In this document: positions 35,812-44,319 of the stretch, piece after piece | How positions within the stretch are numbered: the stretch's first letter is position 1 | How the letters are laid out: every line of letters begins with the position of its first letter | From: Pseudomonas psychrophila HA-4 | Lineage (GTDB): Bacteria > Pseudomonadota > Gammaproteobacteria > Pseudomonadales > Pseudomonadaceae | Length of the DNA stretch: 64,000 nucleotides | Reading direction: 5' to 3' | Assembly: GCF_000282975.1 (NCBI RefSeq) | Contig: NZ_ALJC01000114.1 | Coordinates: 49,736-113,735 of the forward strand | Program-made: the position numbers and the translations under genes | Notes under the pieces: generated by a model | Database searches by the model: none | What the model was told of the DNA's origin: nothing | What the model saw: the letters and a program-made list of their open reading frames with translations, nothing else

Positions 35812-36776
35812 TGTCCACTCAGGCAATTTTCACTATTTCCGTAGGCGCCAACACTGTGGATGCTCACCCTATGCATGCTTGCAATACGCAGCCCATCGAT
35901 CATGCCTCAAGCCTTTGGCTGGAAAACGCAGCGACACAGCTGGGCGTACCTGCCAGCCTGGCCCGCGAATTCGCCCGCAACGCGGTCCTCGCCTTGCCCG
36001 GCCTGACCTTGCAACTCTCGCTGTGGCAACCCCAACCCGTAGCGCAATGGGTCGCGCTGGGGCTGTTGCCCCGCCCGGCGCACTGCTCACCCAGCGTGTG
36101 GAGTGAACTGCTGCTGCGGGCCAATTGCGCGGTATCGGCCATGAACACCGCCAGTCTGGCACTCAGCGAACAGGGCAACGGATTACTGGTGCTGCGCCTG
36201 GCCTCGCGCCCCGGCGCAGAACACCACGGGCTGGCCGATGAACTGGCCCAGTTAATGGCGATTGCCGAAAGCCTGGTGGCGGGTGCAACAGCGCTGGCAA
36301 CACCCATCAGCCAGGCCAGTAGCGCCCCGACCACACCGCCAACAGCGTTTCAGCCAGACACCTCAACCCTGAACCTTGACTGGCATAGCCCTCTGCTGAG
36401 GCGCGCATTGCAGCACTTGGGCATCGACGCACCGACGCTTATCCAGACCGTGGGGGTGATTGTTGCCAATGCCCGCACCTTTGAAATCATCGCCGACAGT
36501 GACCAGCGCCATCTGCTGGTCAGCACCGCAATCGACACGCCTTTAATGACCCCGACGCAACGCGAGCAAGCCCTACAGGCCAACCTGCAATTGCTGCTGT
36601 TGACCCACTGCGCGGTGGTGCTGGCCCCGCACGGCAGCACCGTGCAAGCGCGCTGGAATAGCCAAGGACTGGCAGGCGAAGATTTCGCCGACTGGCTGCT
36701 GGACTTCGGGCAATTGGCCGACCGTTTTACCTCTCAACCTCTGCCTGCTGCCTCGGCGCCCAGGAACCCTGCATGA
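35811..36776 (+). CDS. Tandem (double-length) CesT-like type III chaperone, candidate
   Basis: 321 aa, twice the size of a class I chaperone. Two related segments are visible, about residues 25-160 and 190-312. Each starts with a helix (NAATQLGVPA... / RALQHLGIDAP...), then beta-rich runs, a NCAV / THCAV strand core (ANCAVSAMNTASLALSEQG against THCAVVLAPHGSTVQARW) and a final amphipathic helix (LADELAQLMAIAESL / DFADWLLDFGQLADRF). They are joined by a Pro/Thr-rich linker. ATG overlaps the hrcU stop and the stop overlaps the next gene, which is the likely client. ShcM would be the counterpart if the client is HopM1-like; the double form is not one I know. Confidence 0.65.
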   Translation: MSTQAIFTISVGANTVDAHPMHACNTQPIDHASSLWLENAATQLGVPASLAREFARNAVLALPGLTLQLSLWQPQPVAQWVALGLLPRPAHCSPSVWSELLLRANCAVSAMNTASLALSEQGNGLLVLRLASRPGAEHHGLADELAQLMAIAESLVAGATALATPISQASSAPTTPPTAFQPDTSTLNLDWHSPLLRRALQHLGIDAPTLIQTVGVIVANARTFEIIADSDQRHLLVSTAIDTPLMTPTQREQALQANLQLLLLTHCAVVLAPHGSTVQARWNSQGLAGEDFADWLLDFGQLADRFTSQPLPAASAPRNPA

Positions 36777-38128
36777 ACATGACAACCCCCATTTGGGCCG
36801 CGGGCCTTGCGCCCCTGCCCCATAACATCCCCCTTGAACCGCTGCGGCGCCAGCCGACGCCCGATGAACTGGAACGCGGTGAGCCCGCCGCCGAACGGCC
36901 CGGATACACGGCCCGCGCCGCCGCTCAGGTGAGCGGATTGGCTCAAGCCTTTCATCGCCAATTTCTAGCCCCCGGCTACACAGCCGCCGGGGCCATCGGT
37001 AACAGTCTGCAGCACGCCGCCGTGCAAGCCTGGAGCGACAGCGCTGCCAACTTGCCATCAGGGCGCACGACCCTTGCCGCGGCCGGCCAAACCCTGCAAC
37101 AAATGGCCACCTGCGGGGCGCCGACGTACGTGCGCGAAGTCATCTTTATGCACACCTACAACGTGCTGGCCGAGGGGTTGGCGAAAAAAAGTCCGACCGC
37201 TGCGCTCACGTTGCAAGCCGCAATCTCCGTCGCGTCGGTCGCGGCTCAGGTGTACCTGCGCCAACCACGCCTAGACCGCCTAGGCAGTGAGTCCAGCGTG
37301 GCGGTGCGCGGCCACTTCGCCTTGAGCGAAGCCAAATGGAATGCATTGCTACCCGATAAACAAGACGCCCTGCGCCAACACATGAAACGTGATTCACGCA
37401 ACGTGACACGCAATCAAATTGCCGCCGAAGTGATCTATCTGGGCCTGGGAGCCTTAGGCGCCAGTCGCGGTGATGGCGCGCTAAGCGCACGCATTCTGGC
37501 GACCCAACTGCGCAACGTGATCTACGCCGTGGCCCGCGACACGATGCAAGCCAGCGTGAGCATGACCGCCACCCATGGCAGACGAAAAACCCACGGCATC
37601 AGTCAGGACGACATGGCCGTACTCGGCTGGGCGTATGCCGCCATGACCTTGAGCATGGGTTTTGTGCAAGACAGCGTCAGCCCCCATGTATTGCCGTCCG
37701 GCCAGACGCTGTCCAGCCCGGCGCTACTCGGCGCCGATCACCAGCCGTTGCACGGTGAAGTGCTGGCCGCCTCGATCCAGTCCCTGGCGAGCACCCGCGC
37801 AGCCTTCAACACGGTGGTTGCGATCCTCGACAATCACCTGCAAAAACACTTCGACACGCAACAGGCGGGTGCCACCCAACAGTTCAAACCGAGCCTGCCG
37901 CTCAAGGATTACGGGCGTGTGCTCGACCAGTCTGTTGCCCGTGTTGCCTGGACCAGCCTCGCCAGTGCCGTGAACATGGCCAGCGGTGAACTGCTGCGCG
38001 GTGTGCTGCCACGGGCGCTGGCGGGTTTTCTGGGCAACGCCAGCAGCGCCGCCGTCATGGGCCTGGCCTACCGCACCACCAGCCAAACGTTCCAGGCCCA
38101 CGCCAGTGTGCGCAAGGCGCTGGCCTAG
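36773..38128 (+). CDS. Putative type III effector, HopM1-like
   Basis: 451 aa, Ala-rich, largely helical. A central block LSARILATQLRNVIYAVARDTMQASVSM...GRRKTHGIS resembles HopM1 LSARALASGFGGAVSASSQTLLQL...GRKIPVF, and the C-terminal stretch after SLASAVNMASGELLRGVLP has the spacing of the HopM1 end. HopM1 is about 712 aa, so this is shorter. HopM1 targets host vesicle trafficking; function here is only inferred. It overlaps the chaperone gene by 4 nt and is the last gene of the hrpJ operon, 1 nt before the convergent hrpV stop. If not HopM1-like, it is still a cargo protein by context. Confidence 0.6.
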   Translation: MNMTTPIWAAGLAPLPHNIPLEPLRRQPTPDELERGEPAAERPGYTARAAAQVSGLAQAFHRQFLAPGYTAAGAIGNSLQHAAVQAWSDSAANLPSGRTTLAAAGQTLQQMATCGAPTYVREVIFMHTYNVLAEGLAKKSPTAALTLQAAISVASVAAQVYLRQPRLDRLGSESSVAVRGHFALSEAKWNALLPDKQDALRQHMKRDSRNVTRNQIAAEVIYLGLGALGASRGDGALSARILATQLRNVIYAVARDTMQASVSMTATHGRRKTHGISQDDMAVLGWAYAAMTLSMGFVQDSVSPHVLPSGQTLSSPALLGADHQPLHGEVLAASIQSLASTRAAFNTVVAILDNHLQKHFDTQQAGATQQFKPSLPLKDYGRVLDQSVARVAWTSLASAVNMASGELLRGVLPRALAGFLGNASSAAVMGLAYRTTSQTFQAHASVRKALA

Positions 38129-38129
38129 C

Positions 38130-38489
38130 TCAGCGCCCGGTATCGGCCAAGTAATCAAGCCCGGCCAGCATCAATTGATGCTGGCGGATGTTGTCCAGTG
38201 ACGCATTGCCCTGCCCGTCTTCAGGGGCCGCATGCCACACCACAAAATCACGTTGCGAATCCAGAAACAGAAAATAGTCGGGAAACAGGTGCGACTGGGT
38301 AAAGCGCCGCTCCAGCGCGCCGCGCAACTGTTGGGGCTGCAAAGTGCGGCTGTCGATATGCAGCGCAATCCCCCAATCGTGATGCTCGCGGCGACTGATA
38401 AAAGAGATACCGGCAGCCACTGGCCAGATGGCCATTTTCTCGGCCGCTACCTGTTCGTAAAACTCCGCTTTCTGTGAAACTCGGATCAT
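38130..38489 (-). CDS. hrpV: Hrp negative regulator HrpV
   Basis: 119 aa, the expected size and place (last gene of hrpF-hrpG-hrcC-hrpT-hrpV). The protein has no recognisable catalytic motif. In P. syringae HrpV binds HrpS and blocks activation of hrpL, and HrpG relieves it. With only one enhancer-binding protein in this window, HrpS is the obvious partner. The gene stops 1 nt from the stop of the opposing operon. Confidence 0.88.
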   Translation of the reverse strand: MIRVSQKAEFYEQVAAEKMAIWPVAAGISFISRREHHDWGIALHIDSRTLQPQQLRGALERRFTQSHLFPDYFLFLDSQRDFVVWHAAPEDGQGNASLDNIRQHQLMLAGLDYLADTGR

Positions 38490-38494
38490 GATGT

Positions 38495-38704
38495 TCAGTC
38501 TCTTAATGGCACCACAGTAAAGTCTATTGGCCGCTGAGGGTTTTCCAGCCCAGAGCGCATGTCTTCAGGCCACCAAACCACCAGTTCCCGGGCATTGGAA
38601 TCGGGGCGGTCGCAGGCCTGACCGGCGCATCCAACGGGTGCGGTTGCACACCCCGCCAGCGCGGCACAGCACCCGCACACCAGCACCCATACACGCGTTT
38701 TCAT
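38495..38704 (-). CDS. hrpT: T3SS pilotin-like lipoprotein HrpT
   Basis: 69 aa. Signal peptide with lipobox LAGC, lipidated Cys at residue 19, then a short Cys-containing mature part. HrpT accompanies the secretin gene hrcC in P. syringae and is thought to help secretin assembly in the outer membrane. Overlaps the hrcC stop. Confidence 0.92.
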   Translation of the reverse strand: MKTRVWVLVCGCCAALAGCATAPVGCAGQACDRPDSNARELVVWWPEDMRSGLENPQRPIDFTVVPLRD

Positions 38705-40797
38705 CGCGCGGCCTCCTTGAGCAATGAAACCCGTGCGGTGGCGTTGCCGGTTGGCGCTTGAGGCTGACGCAAGGCAACAAACACCTCACTTTCTGCGCCC
38801 GGTTGCAGCCAAGCATGCGGCCACACGCTGACCCCTAAGGCCCAGCGCCCGCCGCACGCGCTTTCATCAAAGCGCTGCGGTTGCGCACTGGTATTGCGCG
38901 CCACCAGCACCGCCACGCTCCAGTTTTTGCGTTCGTACCATTGGCTTCTCTGGTTATCGATGCTAATGCCCGGCTGTTTGCCACACACACTGGCGGACTC
39001 AAAAGGCGGCGCTTGACTGGCTACAAACCCTGCCGGTTGAAGGTCATTGAGCAACTGGCTAAAGGCCCGCTGAACCTCGCCCCGCGTCGGCTTTAGCGCA
39101 TTATGGCGCTCGTCAATGCGCTCGACCGCAGCGTCAACATCGTTCGAGTTGCCACTTTCAACGTAGCGCGCAGGGTCCACCTGATCGCCTATCAGGCGCG
39201 GGGTCAAAATAAACAAACGTTCGCGCTTATTGACATGGTGACTGTTGGAGGTAAACAGCGCCTTGCCAATCAGCGGAATACTGCTGAGCCAAGGGATTTT
39301 GCGCACTTTGTCGTTAGTTTCCAGCACATGAAAACCGCCGACCACCAGCGATCCATGCTCGGCGATGACCGCCTGGGTGCTGACATTGCCCGTACGCACG
39401 CTGGGTTTGGTGTCATCCAGTACCGATGGCTCGATCTGCCCGTCCTCAATATCCAGGATCAACTGCACCTGCGACTTGCCATTGTGTTGCAGCGAACGCG
39501 GGATCACTTGCAGGCTGGTACCAGCAGTTATCGGCTGAATATCAGCAACGCGCTCGCCGGTTGCCGTGAGGTATTCAGTGCGGCTGAAATCAATCACTGC
39601 GGGCTGGTTTTCCAGGGTCAGAATCGACGGGTTGCCTACCACAGTGGCTGCACCCTTGCCTTCCAGCGCATGAATGGCCAGCGCAAAACGCCCGGCATTC
39701 TCGGCTGACAGCGTCGAGTTGGAGCCCGACTCAAGCAATGAAGCTGAGACATTGGTGCCACCGGCCCAGACGTTCCAGTTGCTGGATAACTCGGCCAGTT
39801 CGTCGCGATTTATATCCAGAATCACGGCATCGATTTCAATCAGGTTACGCGGCACATCGAGCTCCCTGACCAACCTCTCATACAACGCTCGACGCTTGGG
39901 CAGGTCGTAGATCAGCACCGCGTTATTGCGCACGTCGGCAGTCACCCGTACAGGGGATTTATGCGGGGCGTTTTTTTGCGAACGGGCGCTGGTGCCCGCT
40001 AGGACGCGGTCTAGACCTTGTTGCAAGTTCTCGTTGTCCACGCTGCCTAGCAACGTCGAACCGCCACCATAGGCATTGCTGCCCGTAGCGGCTGCGCCCA
40101 TAGCGCCCGATGCTGCCCCTTGCAACACATTGAGGGCATTGAGAGCGGCGCTCGAATCATTGCGCGAGCGGTTGTCGAGCAGGTCTTGTAACAGGCTGGC
40201 CACCCCGGCAACGGTCAGTTGTTCATCGCGGTACTTGATGGTGCGGTCAGCGGCGTTGGCGTAACGCAAAGCAAACACCATGACATCCTGCTTTTCATCG
40301 GGTTTGTCCACCGACTTGCTGTAGTCGCGCACCCACTGCACATACTTGGGCGGCCCACTAACCAGCACCACCCCTTCATCCGGGAGCACGCCCCAGCCGA
40401 AACGGCTGTCGAGCAAGCCGAGGTCGGTCAGTGCGCCCTTAAGGTCATCCACGGCGTCGGGCGACACCTCGATCCGCGCCGAGGTCTGATCGTCGGTGGC
40501 ACTGATGTGCAACGTGTCGTTGTAAACGAACCACTGAAAGTGATGTTCCTGGCCCAAGCGATTGAGGAACGCTTCGGGGCTGTCTGCGCGAATACGCCCG
40601 TCCACCACCCCATCGATGGGCGCCATGTCCAGGCTGATATCAAACTCTTTGGCGAACGCTTGCAACGTCGCCGCCAAAGAACTTTGCTGCGCGTCGTAGC
40701 TGTAGGCCGTGTGCTTCCAAGCGGGCGGCGTGACGGCGAATGCACCCGCACTTGCCGCCATCAACAGGCACGGTAACCACCGCAAGGCGTTATGCAT
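38701..40797 (-). CDS. hrcC: Outer-membrane secretin HrcC (SctC)
   Basis: 698 aa with an N-terminal signal peptide (LPCLLMAASAGAFAV). N0/N1-like domains follow (SLAATLQAFAKEFDISLDM...DGRIRADSPEAFLNRL), then the secretin core with NPSILTLENQPAVIDFS, VSTQAVIAEHGSLVVGGF and IPWLSSIPLIGKALFTS. It forms the outer-membrane ring of the secretion channel. Shine-Dalgarno GGAG lies within the end of hrpG. Confidence 0.97.
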   Translation of the reverse strand: MHNALRWLPCLLMAASAGAFAVTPPAWKHTAYSYDAQQSSLAATLQAFAKEFDISLDMAPIDGVVDGRIRADSPEAFLNRLGQEHHFQWFVYNDTLHISATDDQTSARIEVSPDAVDDLKGALTDLGLLDSRFGWGVLPDEGVVLVSGPPKYVQWVRDYSKSVDKPDEKQDVMVFALRYANAADRTIKYRDEQLTVAGVASLLQDLLDNRSRNDSSAALNALNVLQGAASGAMGAAATGSNAYGGGSTLLGSVDNENLQQGLDRVLAGTSARSQKNAPHKSPVRVTADVRNNAVLIYDLPKRRALYERLVRELDVPRNLIEIDAVILDINRDELAELSSNWNVWAGGTNVSASLLESGSNSTLSAENAGRFALAIHALEGKGAATVVGNPSILTLENQPAVIDFSRTEYLTATGERVADIQPITAGTSLQVIPRSLQHNGKSQVQLILDIEDGQIEPSVLDDTKPSVRTGNVSTQAVIAEHGSLVVGGFHVLETNDKVRKIPWLSSIPLIGKALFTSNSHHVNKRERLFILTPRLIGDQVDPARYVESGNSNDVDAAVERIDERHNALKPTRGEVQRAFSQLLNDLQPAGFVASQAPPFESASVCGKQPGISIDNQRSQWYERKNWSVAVLVARNTSAQPQRFDESACGGRWALGVSVWPHAWLQPGAESEVFVALRQPQAPTGNATARVSLLKEAAR

Positions 40798-40798
40798 T

Positions 40799-41227
40799 TC
40801 ACACTCCAGGGTGCCAGGTAGGAAGGACTGAACGCGGTTGGCCGGGAGCCGGGGCGAATGAGGTTTTGTGCATCAGGCTGAGCAAGGCTTCGCGTTGATT
40901 GGCCAGGCTTTGCAGCAGCCCCACGACGTGTCCGCAGGTACAGGGTGACGCGAGCCAATGCACCAGCACCAGGCATTGCGTGTCCGGGTCTATGGCGAGT
41001 GCGCCGTCGCAATGGCAAGCCACGCAGACCGCGCCCTGGCCAAGAATGCCCTGTAGGCGTTCCGGGGCACTGGCGTCATAGGGGTCGAGCACGTCAATGC
41101 TGCAACGTATGCCGCCCTCGACAAAGGCGAGTCGGGCGTTGGCGTCATCGATCCAGCAATCGAGCGGGGTTGTCGTGCGGGCCTCGAACCACTGGGCCAG
41201 CACGGCGACGAAGTCATTGAATTCCAT
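40799..41227 (-). CDS. hrpG: T3SS chaperone-like regulator HrpG
   Basis: 142 aa, between hrpF and hrcC as in P. syringae. The N-terminal layout (FVAVLAQWFEAR...LDCWIDDANARLAFVEGGI) is that of a CesT-like chaperone. HrpG is known to bind HrpV and so free HrpS. It overlaps hrpF by 14 nt and ends 1 nt before the hrcC start codon. Confidence 0.9.
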   Translation of the reverse strand: MEFNDFVAVLAQWFEARTTTPLDCWIDDANARLAFVEGGIRCSIDVLDPYDASAPERLQGILGQGAVCVACHCDGALAIDPDTQCLVLVHWLASPCTCGHVVGLLQSLANQREALLSLMHKTSFAPAPGQPRSVLPTWHPGV

Positions 41228-41438
41228 CGATGATCGACTTGGTGATGCCGTGTTCGGCGCGCAGCCCTTCGCTCATGACGGAGGTGGCGGTGGCCATTTT
41301 TTGCGCGGCATCGGAGAACGCCCTGAAGTCTTCAATATTGCCGCTGTCTGCGGCTTCAATGGCGGCGTCGTCGGTGCCGCCTTGGGTGCGGGTGAAGTTA
41401 TGGTCGAGGCGATTTTCCAGGGATTTGAAGCTGATCAT
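41214..41438 (-). CDS. hrpF: Small T3SS protein HrpF
   Basis: 74 aa, acidic, helical, no Cys (QKMATATSVMSEGLRAEHGITKSI). Size and place match P. syringae HrpF, which acts with HrpG/HrpA in pilus-related chaperoning. First gene of its operon, 34 nt from a perfect hrp box. Confidence 0.9.
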   Translation of the reverse strand: MISFKSLENRLDHNFTRTQGGTDDAAIEAADSGNIEDFRAFSDAAQKMATATSVMSEGLRAEHGITKSIIDGIQ

Positions 41439-41471
41439 GAAAGGGGTTCCACAGACTCAAGTGATGGGAAG

Positions 41472-41500
41472 TGTGTGGCGTAAAGCCTGTTGCCGGTTCC
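41472..41500 (-). promoter_or_regulatory. hrp box for hrpF-hrpV operon
   Basis: The minus strand reads GGAACC-N16-CCACACA, a perfect consensus match between hrpE and hrpF. It separates the hrpA operon, which ends at hrpE, from the hrpF operon, as in P. syringae. Confidence 0.95.
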
Positions 41501-41561
41501 ACGCGTGCACGTCATTACCTGCGAATACAGATGGGGGCAAAGGTGGCCGCTGTACAGCGGT

Positions 41562-42155
41562 TTAACGAGCCACTTCAGCCGGACTGCCCGGCACGCTCAA
41601 GCAGCGCTGCAACCCTGCCCAGTCCAGCTCAAACTCGCCGTTGTCACAGCTCAGGCGCAGCGCATCAACCGCCAATGAACTGTCCTCGCGGACCTGCCAC
41701 ACCGACGCATAGCGGCTGGCAGTCAGCCACGCCTGAACCTGCGCCCATAACTGCGGGTGACAACTGACGGTAGCCACTGCCGCGAGCGTCTGGCTCGCGG
41801 CCAAATGCGTCAGCAATACCCGAGCACGCTCACCCGGCGGCGATTCCTCGAACACGCGTTCAAGCGCCCGGTTCAACAGCTGTCCGGACGCCTCTACAAC
41901 CGCGTCGTGCAGGGTTTTCCGCTCAGCTTCAAGCCCCTGCAAAAAGCCACCGGCCTGCTCCCAGAACTGCGCCAAGGCGTCGTCCAGAACTTGCTGACGC
42001 ATGGCGTGTGCCTCAACCAGCAGTGCCTCGGCCTGTTCCCGCGCACGGCTCAGAACATCGACCGCAGCCTGCGAGTCACGAAACTGCTCAAACCGAATAA
42101 TCTGCTGGCCTTGCGGGCCTTGCCCACCGACCGACATCCTGCGGCGCACTAGCAT
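41562..42155 (-). CDS. hrpE: T3SS ATPase regulator HrpE (SctL)
   Basis: 197 aa from ATG at 42155, 7 nt after GGAG; the ATG at 42161 leaves only 1 nt. A long helical N-terminal region (FRDSQAAVDVLSRAREQAEALLVEAHAMRQQVLDD) precedes a V-ATPase-E-like C-terminal domain. This is the FliH/SctL plan: a dimeric arm linking HrcN to HrcQ. Last gene of the hrpA operon. Confidence 0.93.
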   Translation of the reverse strand: MLVRRRMSVGGQGPQGQQIIRFEQFRDSQAAVDVLSRAREQAEALLVEAHAMRQQVLDDALAQFWEQAGGFLQGLEAERKTLHDAVVEASGQLLNRALERVFEESPPGERARVLLTHLAASQTLAAVATVSCHPQLWAQVQAWLTASRYASVWQVREDSSLAVDALRLSCDNGEFELDWAGLQRCLSVPGSPAEVAR

Positions 42156-42168
42156 CCACATGCTCCTT

Positions 42169-42687
42169 TCACGTGCTCACCCGCCACAACACGGCACGCC
42201 ACAGGGCGTCGAGTTTTCGCGCAGGCACACCCTGCGCCGGGGCCAGCGTTTCATCAGGCGACCAGCCCAACCGCAGCCGCGCCCAGCAGTCAGGCGTTAA
42301 CCAACTGCCCAGTAAGGCCCGTGCATCGATCACCCGGTCATCCAGCCAAAGCCCCGGACGCAGCGCTTTGGCCACGCCCCGACACCACGCCCAGTCCTCT
42401 TCACTGCCGGTGTGCGGGTCGTTGGACACGGCACAACAGATCGTCTGAACCAGCCACAACGCCTGGACCTGTTGTGCCGCGTTCAATGACAACCAGTGCA
42501 TAACCTCGGCAACTGGTGGCGGCGGCGGGCTCGGCGTCACGCCTAGGCATTGCAGCAGATCAGCGTGCCGACTGCGCGACAGGCCGCTCAAGGCTGCAAC
42601 CGCCTGCCCAGACACCCACGGCTGCCAGCCCGGATGCATCCAGCGCCACGTGCAGCACCACCAGTTGGCCCAGTCGGTGTCGCTCAT
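42169..42687 (-). CDS. hrpD: T3SS accessory protein HrpD (SctK)
   Basis: 172 aa, Trp-rich (13 or more Trp), lying between hrcJ and hrpE. The gene order and size identify it as HrpD, the poorly conserved SctK-type sorting-platform protein. ATG overlaps the hrcJ stop (ATGA). Confidence 0.9.
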   Translation of the reverse strand: MSDTDWANWWCCTWRWMHPGWQPWVSGQAVAALSGLSRSRHADLLQCLGVTPSPPPPPVAEVMHWLSLNAAQQVQALWLVQTICCAVSNDPHTGSEEDWAWCRGVAKALRPGLWLDDRVIDARALLGSWLTPDCWARLRLGWSPDETLAPAQGVPARKLDALWRAVLWRVST

Positions 42688-43490
42688 AACGGCGTTGGGT
42701 AGTTGGCCGTGGCGCGCCGGCGTGGGCGCAGGCGGCCCAGTAACGCCGCGCGCCAGTCAGCCCGGATCAGCAAGGCGACGCACAGCAGCACCAACATCAC
42801 GCCCAGAGGCAGTACTAGGCACATTAGGTTCCAGAAACCCAAGTCGCGGCTGTCGATAAAGAACGGCCCAAACGGGGTCAGGTTTTGCTGATCTTTGAAC
42901 TCCACGGAGGGCACAAAAATAATCGAGAATTTTTTCGAGTCGCTAGCATCCTGACTCATGCCCGGAATACTGCTGGCCACCATCTGCTGAATACGCCCGC
43001 GCACACTGTCGGGGTCCAGCACAGACGCCGCGTATTTGATAAACACCGCCGCTGAAGCGGGCTGCACGGGTTCCCCCGGCGCAATCCGTTCAGGCAGCAC
43101 CACGTGAACCCGCGCCACGATTACGCCGTCGATTTGCGACAAGGTCGATTCCAGCTCTTGCGACAGCGCATAGATGTAGCGGGCGCGCTCTTCGAGCGGT
43201 GTAGAAATCACCCCTTCTTTTTTGAAGATGTCGCCCAAGCTGGCACGTGTCTGATGCGGCAAGCCTGCGGCATTGAGCACCCGCACAGCGCGATTGATGT
43301 CGCTGGCGGCAACCAACACGGTGACGCCGGTTTTCTGTGCTTGCTTGTGGGCAACGATATGTTCATCGGCCAAGGTGGCGATGACGTCGTTGGAGTCCTG
43401 CTCGGTCAAACCGCCGAACAGCACCGTGTCGTCTCCACACCCCGCAAGTAATAACAGAACTAAACAGACCACCCAGGCACGTACGTTCAC
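42684..43490 (-). CDS. hrcJ: T3SS inner-membrane ring lipoprotein HrcJ (SctJ)
   Basis: 268 aa from GTG at 43490, which gives the exact family length and a clean lipoprotein signal (lipobox LAGC, Cys18). Visible are the YscJ/FliF ring motifs: ASDINRAVRVLNAAGLP, LSQELESTLSQIDGVIVARVHVVLP and AAVFIKY, then a C-terminal transmembrane helix (LMCLVLPLGVMLVLLCVALLI) and a basic tail. The frame open to 43535 lies inside hrpB. Confidence 0.95.
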   Translation of the reverse strand: MNVRAWVVCLVLLLLAGCGDDTVLFGGLTEQDSNDVIATLADEHIVAHKQAQKTGVTVLVAASDINRAVRVLNAAGLPHQTRASLGDIFKKEGVISTPLEERARYIYALSQELESTLSQIDGVIVARVHVVLPERIAPGEPVQPASAAVFIKYAASVLDPDSVRGRIQQMVASSIPGMSQDASDSKKFSIIFVPSVEFKDQQNLTPFGPFFIDSRDLGFWNLMCLVLPLGVMLVLLCVALLIRADWRAALLGRLRPRRRATANYPTPL

Positions 43491-43497
43491 GCAAGGC

Positions 43498-43863
43498 CTA
43501 CTGCAGGTTGGTGAGTTTATCGAGCGCTTGAGCACTCTTGTTCACCACCTTGGTGGTCATGGCCATTTGTAGCGAGTACTGGGACAACGAACGGCTCATC
43601 TTCACCACGTCCATCGGCTCTGAAGAGCCAGACGCCGCTTTCATGGAACGCATGGCCTGTTGGGAGAGTTTTTCCTGGGAACCTAGGCGCTCCGACAGTG
43701 CGCTCATAAAGCCTTCAGCCAGAGGGCTGGAGGACGGGTTGTTCAGCGCGTTGCTGAATAAGTCCGCATCCGCTTGCGAAGGTGCCGACAGCGGTTCGTG
43801 ATCGGCCACAGGTGCGTGCTCAAGGGTAAAACCCTTGACAGAATTGACGTTGGAAAGGGTCAC
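43498..43863 (-). CDS. hrpB: T3SS inner rod protein HrpB (SctI)
   Basis: 121 aa from GTG at 43863, 7 nt after GGAG; upstream codons to 43890 would include the intercistronic hairpin. The C-terminal helix MVVKMSRSLSQYSLQMAMTT-like (DVVKMSRSLSQYSLQM) is typical of SctI rod proteins, which polymerise at the needle base. In P. syringae hrpZ lies between hrpA and hrpB; here they are only about 60 nt apart. Confidence 0.9.
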   Translation of the reverse strand: MTLSNVNSVKGFTLEHAPVADHEPLSAPSQADADLFSNALNNPSSSPLAEGFMSALSERLGSQEKLSQQAMRSMKAASGSSEPMDVVKMSRSLSQYSLQMAMTTKVVNKSAQALDKLTNLQ

Positions 43864-43888
43864 AGCGTATCTCCGACAGTCATCATGC

Positions 43889-43913
43889 AAGCCCTCCGAA
43901 ACCCGGAGGGCTT
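43889..43913 (-). promoter_or_regulatory. Perfect hairpin between hrpA and hrpB
   Basis: A 10-bp perfect stem (AAGCCCTCCG / CGGAGGGCTT) with a 5-nt loop lies 9 nt after the hrpA stop. There is no T-run, so it is better read as an mRNA 3'-end stabiliser or processing point than an intrinsic terminator. It would explain an excess of hrpA mRNA over the downstream genes. It occupies the place where hrpZ starts in P. syringae. Confidence 0.75.
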
Positions 43914-43921
43914 AGGGATGA

Positions 43922-44275
43922 TTAATAACTGATGCCCTTAGCGGTCTGGGCAACGTTGGAGATTTCTTTGTTGGCGGCGTCAGTCTGCGCCGAACTAACG
44001 GCTTGCATGGTGTTGCGCTGCTCGGTCTGCATGGCTTGCTGGCCTTGGAACATGATCATGCGGGCAGATTGGGCGTCCTGCATTTGCATCATTTGCAACG
44101 AGGCTGCCCCCGCCTGACCGCCGCCCGACAGGTCGGTGGTCTGTGCCTGGTTAGCCGCATTGCCCGCCGATGTACTGGCTGCCTGGGCAATACCGCTGAA
44201 CGCCGTGACACCCACATCAGCGGCGTGGCCGGCTGCGCTGGCGATACCACCTGGCATGCGGAAAGGATTTGTCAT
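43922..44275 (-). CDS. hrpA: Hrp pilin HrpA
   Basis: 117 aa from ATG at 44275, GGAG 8 nt upstream. The C-terminus VAQTAKGISY matches P. syringae HrpA (ATNAKGISY); the C-terminal third is helical with QAMQTEQRNTMQAVSSAQTDAANKEIS, the pilin core. The N-terminal part is Ala/Gly/Ser-rich and variable, as in other Hrp pilins. It builds the extracellular Hrp pilus. First gene after its hrp box; followed by a hairpin and hrpB. Confidence 0.93.
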   Translation of the reverse strand: MTNPFRMPGGIASAAGHAADVGVTAFSGIAQAASTSAGNAANQAQTTDLSGGGQAGAASLQMMQMQDAQSARMIMFQGQQAMQTEQRNTMQAVSSAQTDAANKEISNVAQTAKGISY

Positions 44276-44319
44276 GCTAGTCACTCCCAATAATTACTCG
44301 CCTGAGTGCGAGTTATTAA

